Source of the DNA: Rhizopus arrhizus
Taxonomy: Eukaryota; Mucoromycota; Mucoromycetes; Mucorales; Rhizopodaceae
Assembly: GCA_024220505.1 (NCBI GenBank)
Contig: JAKZZE010000036.1
Coordinates: forward strand, 62,001-126,000
DNA: 64,000 nt
Reading direction: 5' to 3'
Shown here: positions 48,001 to 58,735 of the stretch, one piece after another
Numbering within the stretch: position 1 is the first letter of the stretch
How the letters are laid out: each line of letters opens with the position of its first letter
The notes under the pieces: model-generated
The model's database searches: none
Seen by the model: the letters and a program-made list of their open reading frames with translations, nothing else
What the model was told of the DNA's origin: nothing
Made by a program: the position numbers and the translations under genes

Positions 48001-48968
48001 CAATTGATTTAATTCCAAGGAATTTCAGCACAATGGAGCTCAATCCACACGCATGTTTACTATTGCCCATCCAAGACATTTTCATGCATCCTGAACAACG
48101 TTTCAAGTTTCCTTCGATCTGTGGTCAGATGAAAGTACAAGATCTATTTCAGTACAATCAGCAAACACACACGATTGCAAGAATCCCACATGCTGATATG
48201 GACAACCGATTTAAACGAGCTGCCAACAAAATCTTCCGTGGTGTCGAAGCCAGCAAGTTGTTCCTCAGTTACTTCTTTGGTAAACATTGCATACCAGATG
48301 CATCTCGCCCTCAACAAATAGATACATCTATCGACGAGGATCCAACACAGCTCAGCTTTACCCCATTCGTCGACTGCTTGCAACTCACACTTCCTTCCAC
48401 CAAAAGCTTCACCGATGTAACAACAAAAATATTTCGCAAAACCTGCAACCAACTCAACACTGCACCAAAATACTTGACAGATATTCTTCCTCAGCGCTGG
48501 TTGGCCTTTTGGAGTCTTTATCTTACTGCAACACAACGAAATGTTATTTATCGGCTTATCAACAAAAAAATACCGCATAAAGATATACTTCACAAATTCT
48601 TTCCCGACAAATTCGATACTCCTAATTGTTCATTTTGTGCATCTACTATCGATTCCTTGCAACACTTTCTCTTCGATTGCCCTGTCAAACAAGTCGTTTG
48701 GCAAGGTCTTGTTCGCGAATTCCTATGGCCAACAGTGGACACGCAAGATATTTTTAAAGCTTTTACCACATTAGACTACTACTCTGTTTCCTACTGTCAA
48801 TCCTCCGATATCACCGCAGAATCAGTCCTCATCATTGCCCTTGGCCAAGTTTGGAAATGCCACTGGCAAAGCATTTTCAACCAACAACCGTTCTTGTCAA
48901 GCACTGTACTACAGGCTATCCGCAACAATGTCCAACAACACATCGCTGAAGAAGGTGACCTCGACTAG
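45078..48968 (+). CDS. LINE ORF2: AP endonuclease, reverse transcriptase, C-terminal zinc finger
   Basis: 1,296 residues in one open frame. The N-terminal endonuclease domain has KIATLNCRGL, ILVLQETHA (metal-binding Glu), FIMGDFNH and SDWTDHSMLE (catalytic Asp-His pair). The RT domain includes SSPGPDGLPYEILN, YRPISLVNTDTKIFTRLVNS, NENQLGFIPGRYI, LLLDQEKAYDRIN, RRGLKQGDPISPILYNLALE and the active-site box ILCYADDTLVFIK, followed by VYLGFPLI. A CCHC finger near the C-terminus reads CSFCASTIDSLQHFLFDC. No RNase H domain is evident. All catalytic residues are present. The enzyme nicks target DNA and primes cDNA synthesis. The start LLHNNIKIATLN lies five bases after the ORF1 stop; translation by reinitiation is plausible. 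Confidence 0.95.
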   Translation: MLLHNNIKIATLNCRGLTKINQEKKQKKFIRFLRNSGVDILVLQETHASNMIIQDSFNMQFQTHSSTWTKHCGILSLNKHYSVSTNCVGIDGRFILSSIVPSIHYASYDNTTNNQQTILQILNIYAPAVRQERKLFYAQLMDTSIIRNLLRDTIGHLFIMGDFNHTYSSSSTILPTGTTREWIDCLQLHYHDCFEHDKLATFRRGEHFSTIDHIFCRPDTSLNVKEKHQGFLNSDWTDHSMLEISFMFNIPDQGPGTWKANPFLAKNIHFKHAFQDHLQYLQSQLPSQAEYLADREIWDWIKVQAKTFIRTFQLQQNNWRKKQLNKLQKKRNRILRTYKHFNILNTVLPTIEQQIGSLQDQISEIECLKAGKFWRENNEKSPGFLKRLIKTRESQRYIPNLTDPVTETMCSSKEEKMNIVEAFYGQLYDPDPVDDSAMTSILTHIPDSCKLTDTQKATLTEPITIEDVLLYSKRSPKKSSPGPDGLPYEILNLIVAFEPFHSLICRVYNDALDHGVFPATWDESLMSLLPKKGDLTQMKNYRPISLVNTDTKIFTRLVNSRLMRVSRKIVNENQLGFIPGRYIAENGMITQIIMEHAACQSSSDDKSLALLLDQEKAYDRINLHYLEQVMLTWGFPPSIVNSIITMLANNRIKINVNGFTSADVFKRRGLKQGDPISPILYNLALEPFLRSVLQDSTYSGYIMALQPHLVTGGSTDASVNVKILCYADDTLVFIKNLQDLSRLKHHIEVYSRSSNARINYNKVETISLSGRDHSSYWGRDLTDMNIPRIHLPTNPDPIVYLGFPLIQSSLQRRTFMSQFTNKTKQIALLHSTRSLSILGRATIVNSLLLSMCWYLFRVTPITKSDISKIRSVVSKFMNQGIFPRIKWTILTLPKHLGGLNLIDPHIQQAALYFRWIQPLLVTRQRSRPSKVTRLLRIHLKNTYNTQHHEIPLLFQDGRKSTQLRLFNICNLLTKSIDLIPRNFSTMELNPHACLLLPIQDIFMHPEQRFKFPSICGQMKVQDLFQYNQQTHTIARIPHADMDNRFKRAANKIFRGVEASKLFLSYFFGKHCIPDASRPQQIDTSIDEDPTQLSFTPFVDCLQLTLPSTKSFTDVTTKIFRKTCNQLNTAPKYLTDILPQRWLAFWSLYLTATQRNVIYRLINKKIPHKDILHKFFPDKFDTPNCSFCASTIDSLQHFLFDCPVKQVVWQGLVREFLWPTVDTQDIFKAFTTLDYYSVSYCQSSDITAESVLIIALGQVWKCHWQSIFNQQPFLSSTVLQAIRNNVQQHIAEEGDLD

Positions 48969-49109
48969 TACCCCTCTATCAACCTTATCTTTCTTTTATT
49001 GTACGCATTCTTTTATTATCATTAACTCTTTTAATTTGCGCCCGCCTCTTACCGAAACCAATCATTTTGGGTAACGCGGAGCAATAAATAAAAACCTTTA
49101 AAAAAAAAA

Positions 49110-49123
49110 AAATTATTGTATGT
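49110..49123. repeat. Target-site duplication, right copy of LINE
   Basis: AAATTATTGTATGT, identical to 43,605-43,618, directly following the LINE poly(A). Confidence 0.85.
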
Positions 49124-49192
49124 CAATATATGTTCACAGACTTATGAAAATTCTGTTGTCCTTTATTTTGAAAAAAAAAAATAATAATAATA

Positions 49193-50884
49193 ATGTCTAA
49201 CTGGCAACATTTACCCCAAGAGGTTCTTGAACATGCTTTATAAGGTTTATTTTACGCTTCTGTATCCAGAGCAGCATTTATTCAATGTCTACATGTTTGC
49301 AAACATCGGAATTCAGTAGCCACCCGTCTTTACAAATCTACCCGGAATAGCCAGAAGGTCAAAATGACAAAATTAATTGATTGTTTGACTATCAGTCAAC
49401 TAGAACACTTTGTCCAAAATTTGAATTTAAATATTGGCTACACAAAAGCTAAAGACGCGAGAATCATCAAGGCTATAGCAGAACTCTGCCCAAATTTAAA
49501 AGTGCTTTCCTGTGATATGTTTGCTAAAGGTACACTTTGGGACGACTTGGCCCGTCTATCGGGAAAACATTTCAAAAATTTACAAGCCCTTCCGTGGCCT
49601 ACGCAGAGAACCATGCCAAATTATTACAAATGTGCCTTGTACTACAAGGACACGCTCAGAATGCTCTTTATACCTGAAGAGCATCCTTTGAGCGAGCAAG
49701 AAAAATCAATCACACTCCAACTTGAAGATTTCTGTCATCTTTCTTTGCTGTTTATATATAATGAGGCAAACACAATAAGTCCAATGTATTTTTAATGATA
49801 TGCTGAATAAATGCTCACGGCTGCAGACACTAAACTTACAGATAACCAAGTGTGATAATGATGCCTACATCGGCCATTATGATATGTCCTCTGTGATAAT
49901 TACTCATTTTAGCATAAAGAACTTGGTGATTACATTCAATTTCGATGTTTTTGCATTCAAATATTTCATCTGCAAGTTCCCCAATTTATCATACCTTTGG
50001 CTCTCCATTAATTGCCCAGCCACATCTGCCATCAAGGAGCAGCAGTAACTTTATTTTTCTAGACACTTTCTAGCCTTTCTCAACTACGTTTCCTCTATTG
50101 CTGATTATGATGTGAGTCTCTACAAGCGTGTTGATGTTTTAACGGATACCATCCCTTTTACAAAAAACAAGTACTTAACTATACGCATCAATCCTCGTCA
50201 GACAGATGTTAAGTATCCTAAGATTGAATTTACAAATGAAGGGACATGTCTTTTCTATCAATATTGCAGCCGAACTCAACTGTTAGACTTTTGGAACAAA
50301 GCGTCACATATGATTCGTAATTTAACATTTTCAGTGCTTGATGGATATATACATAATGATGACGATGATGGTGATGACTATAAGCATGAATTGCTGGTAG
50401 ATATCTTTTCTCATTGTACAAACATTGGAACATTTAGTTATCAATGCTCAGATTACTTGTGTGTACCTTCAGAACGCTGGTCAGTACATAACACATCCTT
50501 AAAATCTCTTTGCTTGGTTTTGGATAGAATCGATGAAGCATTATTTTTTGTCTATTCACATTCGTTTAAAGCTCTAGAAAATCTCACCATCGATGCTAAT
50601 TTTGGACCCGGTAATATAAGGTGCACATGCTTTATACTCGTTTGAAATCCTTGAGCTTTATTTTTACAAATGATGAAGATCAAGATATCGACACATTGAT
50701 CGTTAAAATCAAGACAAATTCATCTAAATACAAAACATACAAAGCTAACGGAGATTGGTTAGAAGAATGCAATGATGCAATAGCAAGAACAATGCTTGTT
50801 CTTGAAATATCTTGTTATTCGATTGAACAGCTTTCCCTTTCTATGAATACAATCGAATTTAAGAATTATCCGCTTCATTTATAA
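49193..50884 (+). pseudogene. Broken F-box/LRR-type gene
   Basis: It begins MSNWQHLPQEVLEHAL (F-box-like start: LPxEVLxxI), then an in-frame TAA at about 49,241, then ASVSRAAFIQCLHVCKHRNS and a long open stretch (MTKLIDCLTISQLEHFVQNL.. DARIIKAIAELCPNLKVLSC) of leucine-rich-repeat character. Near 49,790 the frame shifts (+1) into MLNKCSRLQTLNLQITKCDN. There is a TAA at 50,046, the frame continues VSLYKRVDVLTDTIPFTKNK to about 50,620, then shifts again into TRLKSLSFIFTNDEDQDIDT and ends at 50,884. No interval offers a normal-length intron for these breaks. F-box proteins select substrates for SCF ubiquitin ligases; this copy is likely dead. Such F-box families are typically multicopy in Mucorales. 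Confidence 0.65.
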
Positions 50885-52582
50885 TAAATATCACAGCAAT
50901 TTATGATTCCTTATCAACTGAGTTCGCAACATTGTGCTCTTCAGTTTACCTTACTATGTAATCTATAATCAAAGCTAGTAGTAAGAACGCATAATGGAGC
51001 ATGGTTGTTTTTATATAATGTCTTTCGACAGTCGTGGAGAAAGCTAGGATCCTTTCACCTTCAAACTTGTTTTTCTATAGAATAACAATTGATATGTCCT
51101 GACGTTTCATGAAACAAAGTCCAAGTTGAAAGTCATAAAACATACGTGTGCTTACAAAAAAGAATCATGCTAACAATTAGGTCTTTTACAAGAAAAAGAT
51201 TATGAATACAACGACATCTGTTTTTCTTATTATTATGGATTTAACTCAAAGTCAGTATGATTGCTAAGACTTTAACTATTCAAAAATTTAGATACCGCCT
51301 AAATATAATTTGATATCTTGTGTTGCAAACTTCCAAACTTTGGGATACGTATGGTTATTTATAAACCTAAAGTCTCTCCCAGAATAACGTAACTTAAAGG
51401 ATTTTTATTGCATTATAGCATATCTAAAGTGGCTTTTCGGAATTCTTTTGAATTTACAAATAAATATACCTTGAAACACTAAATGGAAGGATACACTCTC
51501 AGAACAGTTGTTTTTTGTATATAATTTCAACAGTATACCACAACAGAAAAAAAAAACTGCTTCTTCAATCTTCTTGAGTGAATTGCACAAAAAGAATCCT
51601 TGGTGACCTATATTAATTGCTGTGTTCGAGAAAGACCAGGTATCAGGATTTTGCTCTGCGTATTACCCTATAAAGACATGTTTTGCTATTTTTAAAACTT
51701 TCATTGTTTAACTCATAGCTTCAAGCGACTTCTCCCATGGTAGTTCTACCTTAATTTAGAACGTCCAAGTTATTTCGCCACCTTACAACTAATCTCTTTT
51801 ACACAGTTGCTCAAAGAATAAGTGCAATCCATTGTATTGCTTTTTTTTTTTACTAAAAGATAAGATATGTTTGTATTACGATGATAAGCACATAATTGTG
51901 CTTCAATATGCATATTGTTGATTTTGAGTAGTACACTATAAAAAAATGGCGCTATGCCCAATTGATATTACAAAATTTGTGTCTCTTTTCTTTATCCAGT
52001 TGTCTAAGTTTTGTACGACTTTTTTTTACTTAACTTTGAGATGAAAGCAGGAAATAAAGAAAAGTAGAATTGATTGTAATCGCATACTAAATACAGTTTT
52101 TCTACGAAACAAGCAAAAAGAGGGATTAAGCTAGCGAGGTATTAAAATATACATGCAAAGCAAAGAGTCAAAGAGCAAATAGCTTTAAATTCAGAGCACT
52201 GGTCAATTAAAATGAGTTTTAACTGCAGTGGCCACCTTCTTTGTATAACACTACACAGATTCGATCAATGATCGAGTGGTAATTTTTATGCAATGGCACA
52301 GAGGCTAAAGCTTTCTTTTTTTTTTTTTTTTTTTTTTTGCCTAAAAAGAAAGATTGAATAGATAACAAATATTACACGGTTTGTAGCAATAAAACAGCAT
52401 TGCTTTAATTTTCTATATTTGGGTAAATAATATCAAAAAAAGAAATAATATACCTTTAATAGTCATTTTTTCTTGAAAAGAATCTTATACATGTTCATTC
52501 TACTTAAATTCTATATAAAGACGCGACTTTTTAACTTCCTTTCACTCATTATCCCAACAAACTACTTTTCCCTTCATTTACA
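50885..52582. other. Intergenic, promoter side of the protease
   Basis: No supported gene in 1.7 kb. T tract at 52,317-52,338. The last ~80 bp carry a TATA box and pyrimidine stretches. Confidence 0.5.
52512..52520 (+). promoter_or_regulatory. TATA box of the aspartic protease gene
   Basis: TATATAAAG lies 63 bp upstream of the ATG, followed by a CT-rich leader (CTTCCTTTCACTCATTATCC). Confidence 0.55.
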
Positions 52583-53815
52583 ATGAAATTCACTTTGATT
52601 TCCTCCTGTGTCGCTCTTGCTATTATGGCACTTTCTATCGAAGCTGCTCCTAGTGGCAAGAAGGTCAACATTCCTTTGACAAAGAACAAGGATTACAAGC
52701 CTAATGCTAAGAACGCTATCCAAAAGGCCATTGCCAAGTATCACAGACACCGTTCTATTACTTCCTTCAACTCTACCTCTACTGATGGCATTGGCTATGT
52801 TCCTGTCACTGATTATTACAATGACATTGAATACTATGGTGAAGTCACTGTAGGTACACCTGGTGTAACCCTCAAACTTGACTTTGATACCGGCTCTTCT
52901 GACCTGTGGTTTGGTAAATTTATAACAGTATGTACGATTGCTTTTATTTTACTGATATGATCTGCCTTAGCTTCTTCCTTATGTACTAACTGTGGTAGCT
53001 CTCAAACAAAGTACAATCCCAACGAGTCCAGCACCTACGCCAGAGACGGCCGTACCTGGTCCATTTCCTACGGAGATGGCTCTAGTGCCAGTGGTATCTT
53101 GGGTACCGACACTGTAACCTTAGGCGGTCTTACAATCAAACACCAAACTATCGAATTGGCTAGACGTGAAGCTAACCAATTCCAAAGCGGTCCCTCTGAC
53201 GGTCTTCTTGGACTTGGGTTTGACTCTATCACGACTGTCAGAGGTGTCAAGACTCCTGTGGATAACTTGATCAGTCAAGGCTTGATTAGTAACCCTGTCT
53301 TTGGCGTCTATCTCGGTAAGGAGAGCAACGGTGGTGGAGGTGAGTACATCTTTGGTGGCTATGACTCTAGCAAGTTCAAGGGCTCTTTGACTACTATCCC
53401 TGTTGACAACTCCAATGGCTGGTATGGTATCACAGTTCGTGGTGCCTCCATTGGTGGCTCTCGAGTCTCTAGCTCCTTTGATGCTATCCTTGACACTGGT
53501 ACCTCTCTCTTGGTTCTCCCCAATGATGTCGCTTCGTCTGTTGCTGAAGCCTATGGCGCCAGTGATAACTACGATGGTACATTTTCAATTAGCTGTGACA
53601 CCTCTAGCTTTGAACCCCTAGTATTCACCATTGGCTCCTCTACCTTTGAGGTTCCTGCTGACTCCCTTGTCTATGAACAGGATGGTTACTCTTGTATCGC
53701 TGGTTTTGGCTATGGTGACTATGACTTTGCTATTTTTGGCGATGTCTTCTTAAAGAACAATTATGTTGTCTTCAACCCTGAAGCTCCTCATGTCCAAATA
53801 GCACCTATTGCTTAG
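52583..53815 (+). CDS. Secreted aspartic protease, rhizopuspepsin-like (pepsin family A1)
   Basis: Two exons encode about 390 residues. The signal peptide MKFTLISSCVALAIMALSIE (cut near AA/APSGK) is followed by a basic propeptide with dibasic-type sites around HRHRSI and a mature N-terminus near GIGYVPVTDYYNDIEYYGEV. Both catalytic aspartates are present: LDFDTGSSDLWF and AILDTGTSLLVL. The flap reads WSISYGDGSSASG. A disulphide pair is suggested by CTNC, and another by SISCDTSS with YSCIAG. The intron falls right after DLWF; joining restores GASSLCTNCGSSQTKY. The secreted acid protease degrades external protein. Codon usage is strongly biased (GGT, GTC, ACT), which suggests high expression. 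The close match in mature N-terminal sequence to rhizopuspepsins supports Mucorales. Confidence 0.95.
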
Positions 53816-54136
53816 TTTATTTAAATTATTTTCTTTATTAAACTTATTGCAACTTTTTCTTAAATTTTATATGCTTAATTTGGGTGGAAGGAGTATGTCA
53901 AATAGTGTAGTGCAGAAAGGTTAAGGCAATCTATACAGCAGTATCATACTGATAATCAGCAACATATTTATTATAGAATCATTCACCTTTCAATAGCCAC
54001 AAGCTTATCTTGACGGCTTATTGTGTATACTTTACTTTATGCCTATTTTGATCTTACTCATGATACAATATGGTGAATGTAATGATAGGACATACTACCG
54101 AAAGACAGGAGGATCAAAAGTCAATATCAATGAATT

Positions 54137-54200
<64 letters not shown>

Positions 54201-54743
54201 CATTACACTTGATACCACATGAAACAGATTTTATTCAGTGCAAAATTTATATTTGGTAATGGAATATATGTTGCTTTTGAACTTAAACTATTCAGAATCC
54301 TTAGAAGATTTAGATATATAGTTTTTATTCTTATTATGAACTCTTGTTATTTTTCTCAAATGATTTATAAAGTATTTGAAATGACTCTTACGAAGTAAAC
54401 TTGTGCGTTTCATAACATGACAGCAACTTCAAGGGTTCACAATCTGTCAATGATAATATTGTTTGGCAGAGAATTTATAGATCAAAGCAAAATTGAAACA
54501 AACTAATGCTGTATTTTTGACTTGCTCATACGTGTTATTTATGTAAATTAAATGGTTTGTTAAATGAAGCTTGTGATTTATCATGAGAGCTGTACTCTGA
54601 TAATTGCTTAAAAATGTTAAAAATGAGGATGTAACTCGAAAAATATTTATTGTTGGTATTACAATGTTTGGTAAGCCATTGTTTGGTCGTTGTTATATAA
54701 GTTATTTTTACTCGTGTATTACACTTGAGTGTGGTCTTAGATC
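53816..54743. other. Intergenic with a 56-nt A tract
   Basis: No gene supported. Nine T's then an uninterrupted run of 56 A at 54,144-54,199. No flanking direct repeat was recognised. Confidence 0.5.
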
Positions 54744-55610
54744 CTTATGCTAACATGCTTAATGTTCCTGCTTCGTATGCTACAAAGTTGACGTGCTCTC
54801 AGCAGTTTGCAGCTCCTCAAGCTATGTATAATACGCCAGCAGAAATATAGCCACTACCCTCTTTAATATTTAACTGGAAGGCAGTAGGCAAGAGGAATGA
54901 TGAACTGTTGTATGGCAGTAATTGTATATTGAATAGCTTGAAATCATCTTTAAGGCGGTTTCTTAATGAAACAGTTAAAGAAATAGCAAAGTTTAACAGC
55001 ACAAAAACACAAGATGGAATAATAACAGAAAACAACAATTAGTGATTTAAAAGTGTAAGTTTGTGTCAGACTTTCTAATGCATTCTCCATTTTTTGTGCT
55101 AGTGTGAACATTATTAGATATCTAGCAGGCAAAATAATACTCATTTAAGGAAAACATATTACGAACTTAAGAGATGGAAACAACAACAGAAACTGACCAT
55201 ACAGTATATTCAAAAACATATTCTCAATGATATTTCTACAGACCAACAGAGGAAAAACTTACGAATACTAGATGACTCGACCTTTAGAAGGCTTTGGTCT
55301 GTAGAGAAAAAGGTAATTAGAGTGATACATACGGTTGTAGATCAAGGAATCTAAGTTCAACGACAAAAAAGAAGAGCAACTTGCCAATATGATCGTTTGG
55401 CTGAACAGCACACCAGGAAGCAAAAATCATCCTCAGAAACAGTAGTATAAATGCGACAGTAGGGTGAGACAAAAGACTGAAGGTTTTACAGGTATAGATA
55501 GAAGCAACCACTACAGAGTTTTGTAGATGTCGTCGCCAAGGTACACACACCAAGAAAGGAAAAAATCAGAGACCCAGAGAGTGTGAGAAAAAATTCAGTA
55601 AAAAGGCGCA
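54744..55610 (+). pseudogene. Degenerate coding sequence, unidentified
   Basis: Plus-strand frames look coding but are interrupted: LNVPASYATKLTCSQQFAAP, QAMYNTPAEI and a TAG, then PLPSLIFNWKAVGKRNDELL, RRFLNETVKEIAKFNSTKTQ; then VNIIRYLAGK in a second frame; then RKTYYELKRWKQQQKLTIQY, IQKHILNDISTDQQRKNLRI, LDDSTFRRLWSVEKK, which joins across a plausible 28-nt gap (GTAATT to TTGTAG) to IKESKFNDKKEEQLANMIVW and ends near HPQKQ with a TAG. The family is not recognised. Possibly the remnant of a dispersed element protein or an unrecognised multi-exon gene with errors. Confidence 0.35.
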
Positions 55611-55875
55611 GTAATATTAGACAGTGATATGCGATCTGTTTATAGCACAAACGCTTAAATGCCTAATAGAGGTTTTAACAATTATGAAAGCTTGCAGAAT
55701 GTCATTGATTTTTATTAAAAACTAAACTTGCACTTTTGAATAAAAAAAAATACATTACTTGGGGGTAGTTTCAAATTTTATTGCTGAGCAATGAGAAATG
55801 TAAACTTTGAGCAGGTATAGATGGCTCCATCACGTAATACATGAATAGTTTTACTTTCATTTTGTTGGAAAAACC

Positions 55876-55908
<33 letters not shown>

Positions 55909-56050
55909 CACATAATGAATTATTATAACAATCAATTAGGATTTGCTCCTAATAACCGTTTATCCTATCACCTCTTACCGAAGCAATACATTTCGTAAAT
56001 ATTAAAAAAAAATATAAAAGACGAATTTTAGCATTCAATAAGCCATAGTT
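55611..56050. other. Intergenic
   Basis: It contains a T tract (about 55,879-55,908) and no supported coding sequence. Confidence 0.4.
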
Positions 56051-56069
56051 GACAGGAAAGAAGGATATT

Positions 56070-56547
56070 TTGGAGTTGATTTCAAAGTGTTGATATAGAC
56101 CACTCAGGGTCAATGTCTGTTTATGAATTACAACAAGTTTTAACGAATGAAGACTGGAATTTATTTAACATAGAGTCAGTACGAACGATGGATCAAATAT
56201 TTGATAGACGTTTTTGTATATAATCTAGTATATGAATATGCATTTATATGAGCTGTATAAGCAGACAATAACGGTAAAATTGATTTTCGAGAATTTAAAA
56301 AATTATGGAAATACATTGAAGATTGGAGTGATTGTTTTAGAAAATTTGATCAAGATTGTTCAGGAAGTGTTGATCGTTATGAGATGAGTAATGCTTTACG
56401 TACATTTGGATCCAGCCTAAGTGATCGATTTATGTAAAGAAACTGGCACATTCATTCAAAAATAAAAAAGAATTCCTACAAGATACAGGCCAAGGAGATG
56501 TTAACTTTGATGATTTGTACAGATATGTGTTATACTATTATCGTTAA
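56070..56547 (+). pseudogene. Decayed penta-EF-hand paralog
   Basis: It reads FWS*FQSVDIDHSGSMSVYE, LQQVLTNEDWNLFNIESVRT, MDQIFD, then after an intron-like gap DNNGKIDFREFKKLWKYIED, WSDCFRKFDQDCSGSVDRYE, MSNALRTFGSSLSDRFM followed by a stop, and a shifted fragment QGDVNFDDLYRYVLYYYR. It aligns along its length with the intact gene just downstream (LWSWFTAVDTDHSGQLSVDE.. WRYIEDWKRCF.. LSDRFISVLLQKFD). The Trp in LWSWF is TGA here, and the frame is lost after DRFM. A tandem duplicate that has decayed. Confidence 0.75.
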
Positions 56548-56911
56548 CTAGCCTATTATTGTAAGCTATGAAGATATAAGTAAAGATTTATAATAAGCCG
56601 AAACTTTATATCAAAATGTTTTAGTTTTTGACTCTAGTGATGAGTGGTCGACCTGATATGAAGGGATATGTTTAAATTATCCCTTTTTGTATATAAAAGC
56701 TAAGTGTATCTGTATTCTACTTAGAATACAACCATTGATTCCTGTATTTTGGGGCTTTTTCAAAGAGTAAACAGGTTTTGCTGAGCACTTTACTCTTTTC
56801 CTAGATTTAATATCGGAGTACTAAAAAATGATGTAAACCATTGTATTTTGCCATTTTTAAGCTCTTGGTTTTTATTTTCAACTTTTTTTCTTTTTATTTT
56901 TTTAACTGAAA

Positions 56912-57874
56912 ATGGCTTATAATCAATACGGATATAATAATAGTAATCAAGGTGGTTATCAATATCAACAAGGTGGATATCAAAATTATGCTCCTCCTCC
57001 TCCTGGTACACCTCAACAACAGGGTTATGGGGGTTATGGTAGACCTGCTCCACCACCTCCAATGAACCAAGGTGGTTATCCACCACCACAAAACTATGGT
57101 AACAGAAAAACATAACTGAATTAATAAGAAGATACTAAACCTGCTTTTCATAGGTAGACCACCTGGACCAGCTGGTTGTCCACCTGGTGCTGACCCACAA
57201 TTATGGAGTTGGTTCACAGCAGTAGATACAGATCATTCAGGACAGCTATCAGTAGATGAATTACAACGCGCTTTAGTTAATGGCGATTGGAGTCCTTTCA
57301 ATATTGAAACAGTTCGTACAATGGTCAACATGTTTGATAAAGGTAATGGACGGCTAAATGGAAAATTAGTGGAAAAAAAAAGAAACTAAAAAAAAAGCAA
57401 TTCTTTAGATAATAGTGGTACAATAGACTTTAACGAATTTGCTGGATTATGGAGATATATTGAAGACTGGAAGAGATGCTTTCAAACATTTGATCGTGAT
57501 AATTCAGGAAACATTGATTTGGGTGAAATGAGTATGGCATTAAAAACATTCGGTTATAATTTGTCAGATCGATTTATAAGCGTTTTATTACAAAAGTTTG
57601 ATAAATATGGTAAGCACAAAATTGGTTATATAAAGAGATGTGCATTAAAGAATGTGATAATATAGGACAAGGAAACATCACCTTTGATAACTTTGTTCAA
57701 GCATGCGTTACAGTAAAGACACTAACTGATTCATTCAGACAATTTGATACAGATAATGATGGCTGGATTCAAATTAATTATGAACAGGTAAAAAGAAACA
57801 TAGCTCTTTAATTATAATGCGTGTGCTAATGTCCTTTATAGTTCCTTGAATTAGTTATTCGTCAACGTCCTTAA
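56912..57874 (+). CDS. Penta-EF-hand protein (ALG-2/Pef1-like)
   Basis: Five exons. The N-terminal exon is a Gly/Tyr/Gln/Pro-rich tail (MAYNQYGYNNSNQGGYQYQQ.. APPPPGTPQQQGYGGYGRPA) of the kind that binds ESCRT/COPII partners. Then come EF-hands: AVDTDHSGQLSVDELQRALV (EF1), DNSGTIDFNEFAGLWRYI (EF2), FDRDNSGNIDLGEMSMALKT (EF3), GQGNITFDNFVQACVTVK (EF4, degenerate) and FDTDNDGWIQINYEQFLELV (EF5), ending IRQRP. EF1, EF3 and EF5 keep Asp/Ser/Gly loop residues; EF4 lacks acidic ligands, as in ALG-2 relatives. Role: calcium-dependent membrane adaptor. Introns are 50-80 nt. Confidence 0.9.
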
Positions 57875-58735
57875 TAATAATATTGTATCAATAAAATACC
57901 TGGCATTGTATGAATACTGTATAAAAAACAAAGGATATTTTTCTTTTTTCCTTTCTCTTACTCTTTTCAAGTATTGATGATTCGTGTAACAATCCGAGAA
58001 AGTTTTTTTCTCATCTTGAAAAGTATAAAAAGAGGACTTCAAAACACAATCCCTTTTTTTCTTTCATCAAAAAAGCAAAAATGCAGCCACGATAAAATGC
58101 CCTGTCATATGGCCCTATTGTTTTGTTGCCATAAATCAGTGATTTTTATGCATTCAAGAGCAACGTCTTCCCTATATCCTCGAAAGGGATAGAAGCGAAG
58201 CTTTCTCTGTCATTTAGCTGATACGTGAAGGCTTCATGCCGACTGGAATCAATGTTTTATAAATTGCATTGTAAAAAAGAAAAGAAAAAAAGACTGTTGC
58301 ACAAACAACAAAACCCCTATTGCTCGTTTCATAAATCCATAATATAAATAGGGTAATAATGCTTTTTAATTATAAAATATACATCTGGTCAAGATTTATA
58401 ACTGAATTTGAGAGCTGTTTCTCATTATTGCAGTGAATAATGATGAGTAGTTGAGGAAAATTTGCTTTGTAGTTTATAAGCTAAGCAGATATACTGAAAA
58501 ACAAAAGTCGTTTGATAAAAGAATCAAGAGGATGTAGACCTTATAAGGTCCAAAAAACCAATTGTATTTCTTATTAAAAACAACGAGTTGTTATCCTAAC
58601 ATCTTTACTTTTTAGGGCTCAAATAAAATTTAAAAATAAGATACGATAGAGTAGAAGACGGGGAAGTATCTACTATAGTACGAAGAGAAGATAGATTTGG
58701 CTGTTACTAGGATTTAAGCAGAACGAACTATATGA
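57875..58735. other. Intergenic, no gene recognised
   Basis: Downstream of the EF-hand gene; nothing else supported on either strand. Confidence 0.45.

Larger units (their letters stand above)
43619..49110 (+). mobile_element. Full-length L1-like LINE retrotransposon
   Basis: A 5.49-kb element with two long open frames (1,458 and 3,891 nt), a short A-rich 3' tail (after AATAAATAAAAACCTTT), and 14-bp target-site duplications on both sides. There is almost no 5' UTR: the ATG at 43,615 overlaps the target duplication, and the first ATG wholly inside the element is at 43,621. ORF1 and ORF2 are separated by 5 nt (TAA ttttA ATG region) in different frames. Codon and base composition is more GC-rich than the flanks, as expected for an inserted element. 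No stop, frameshift or lost catalytic residue is visible, so it may still be competent. Confidence 0.9.
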
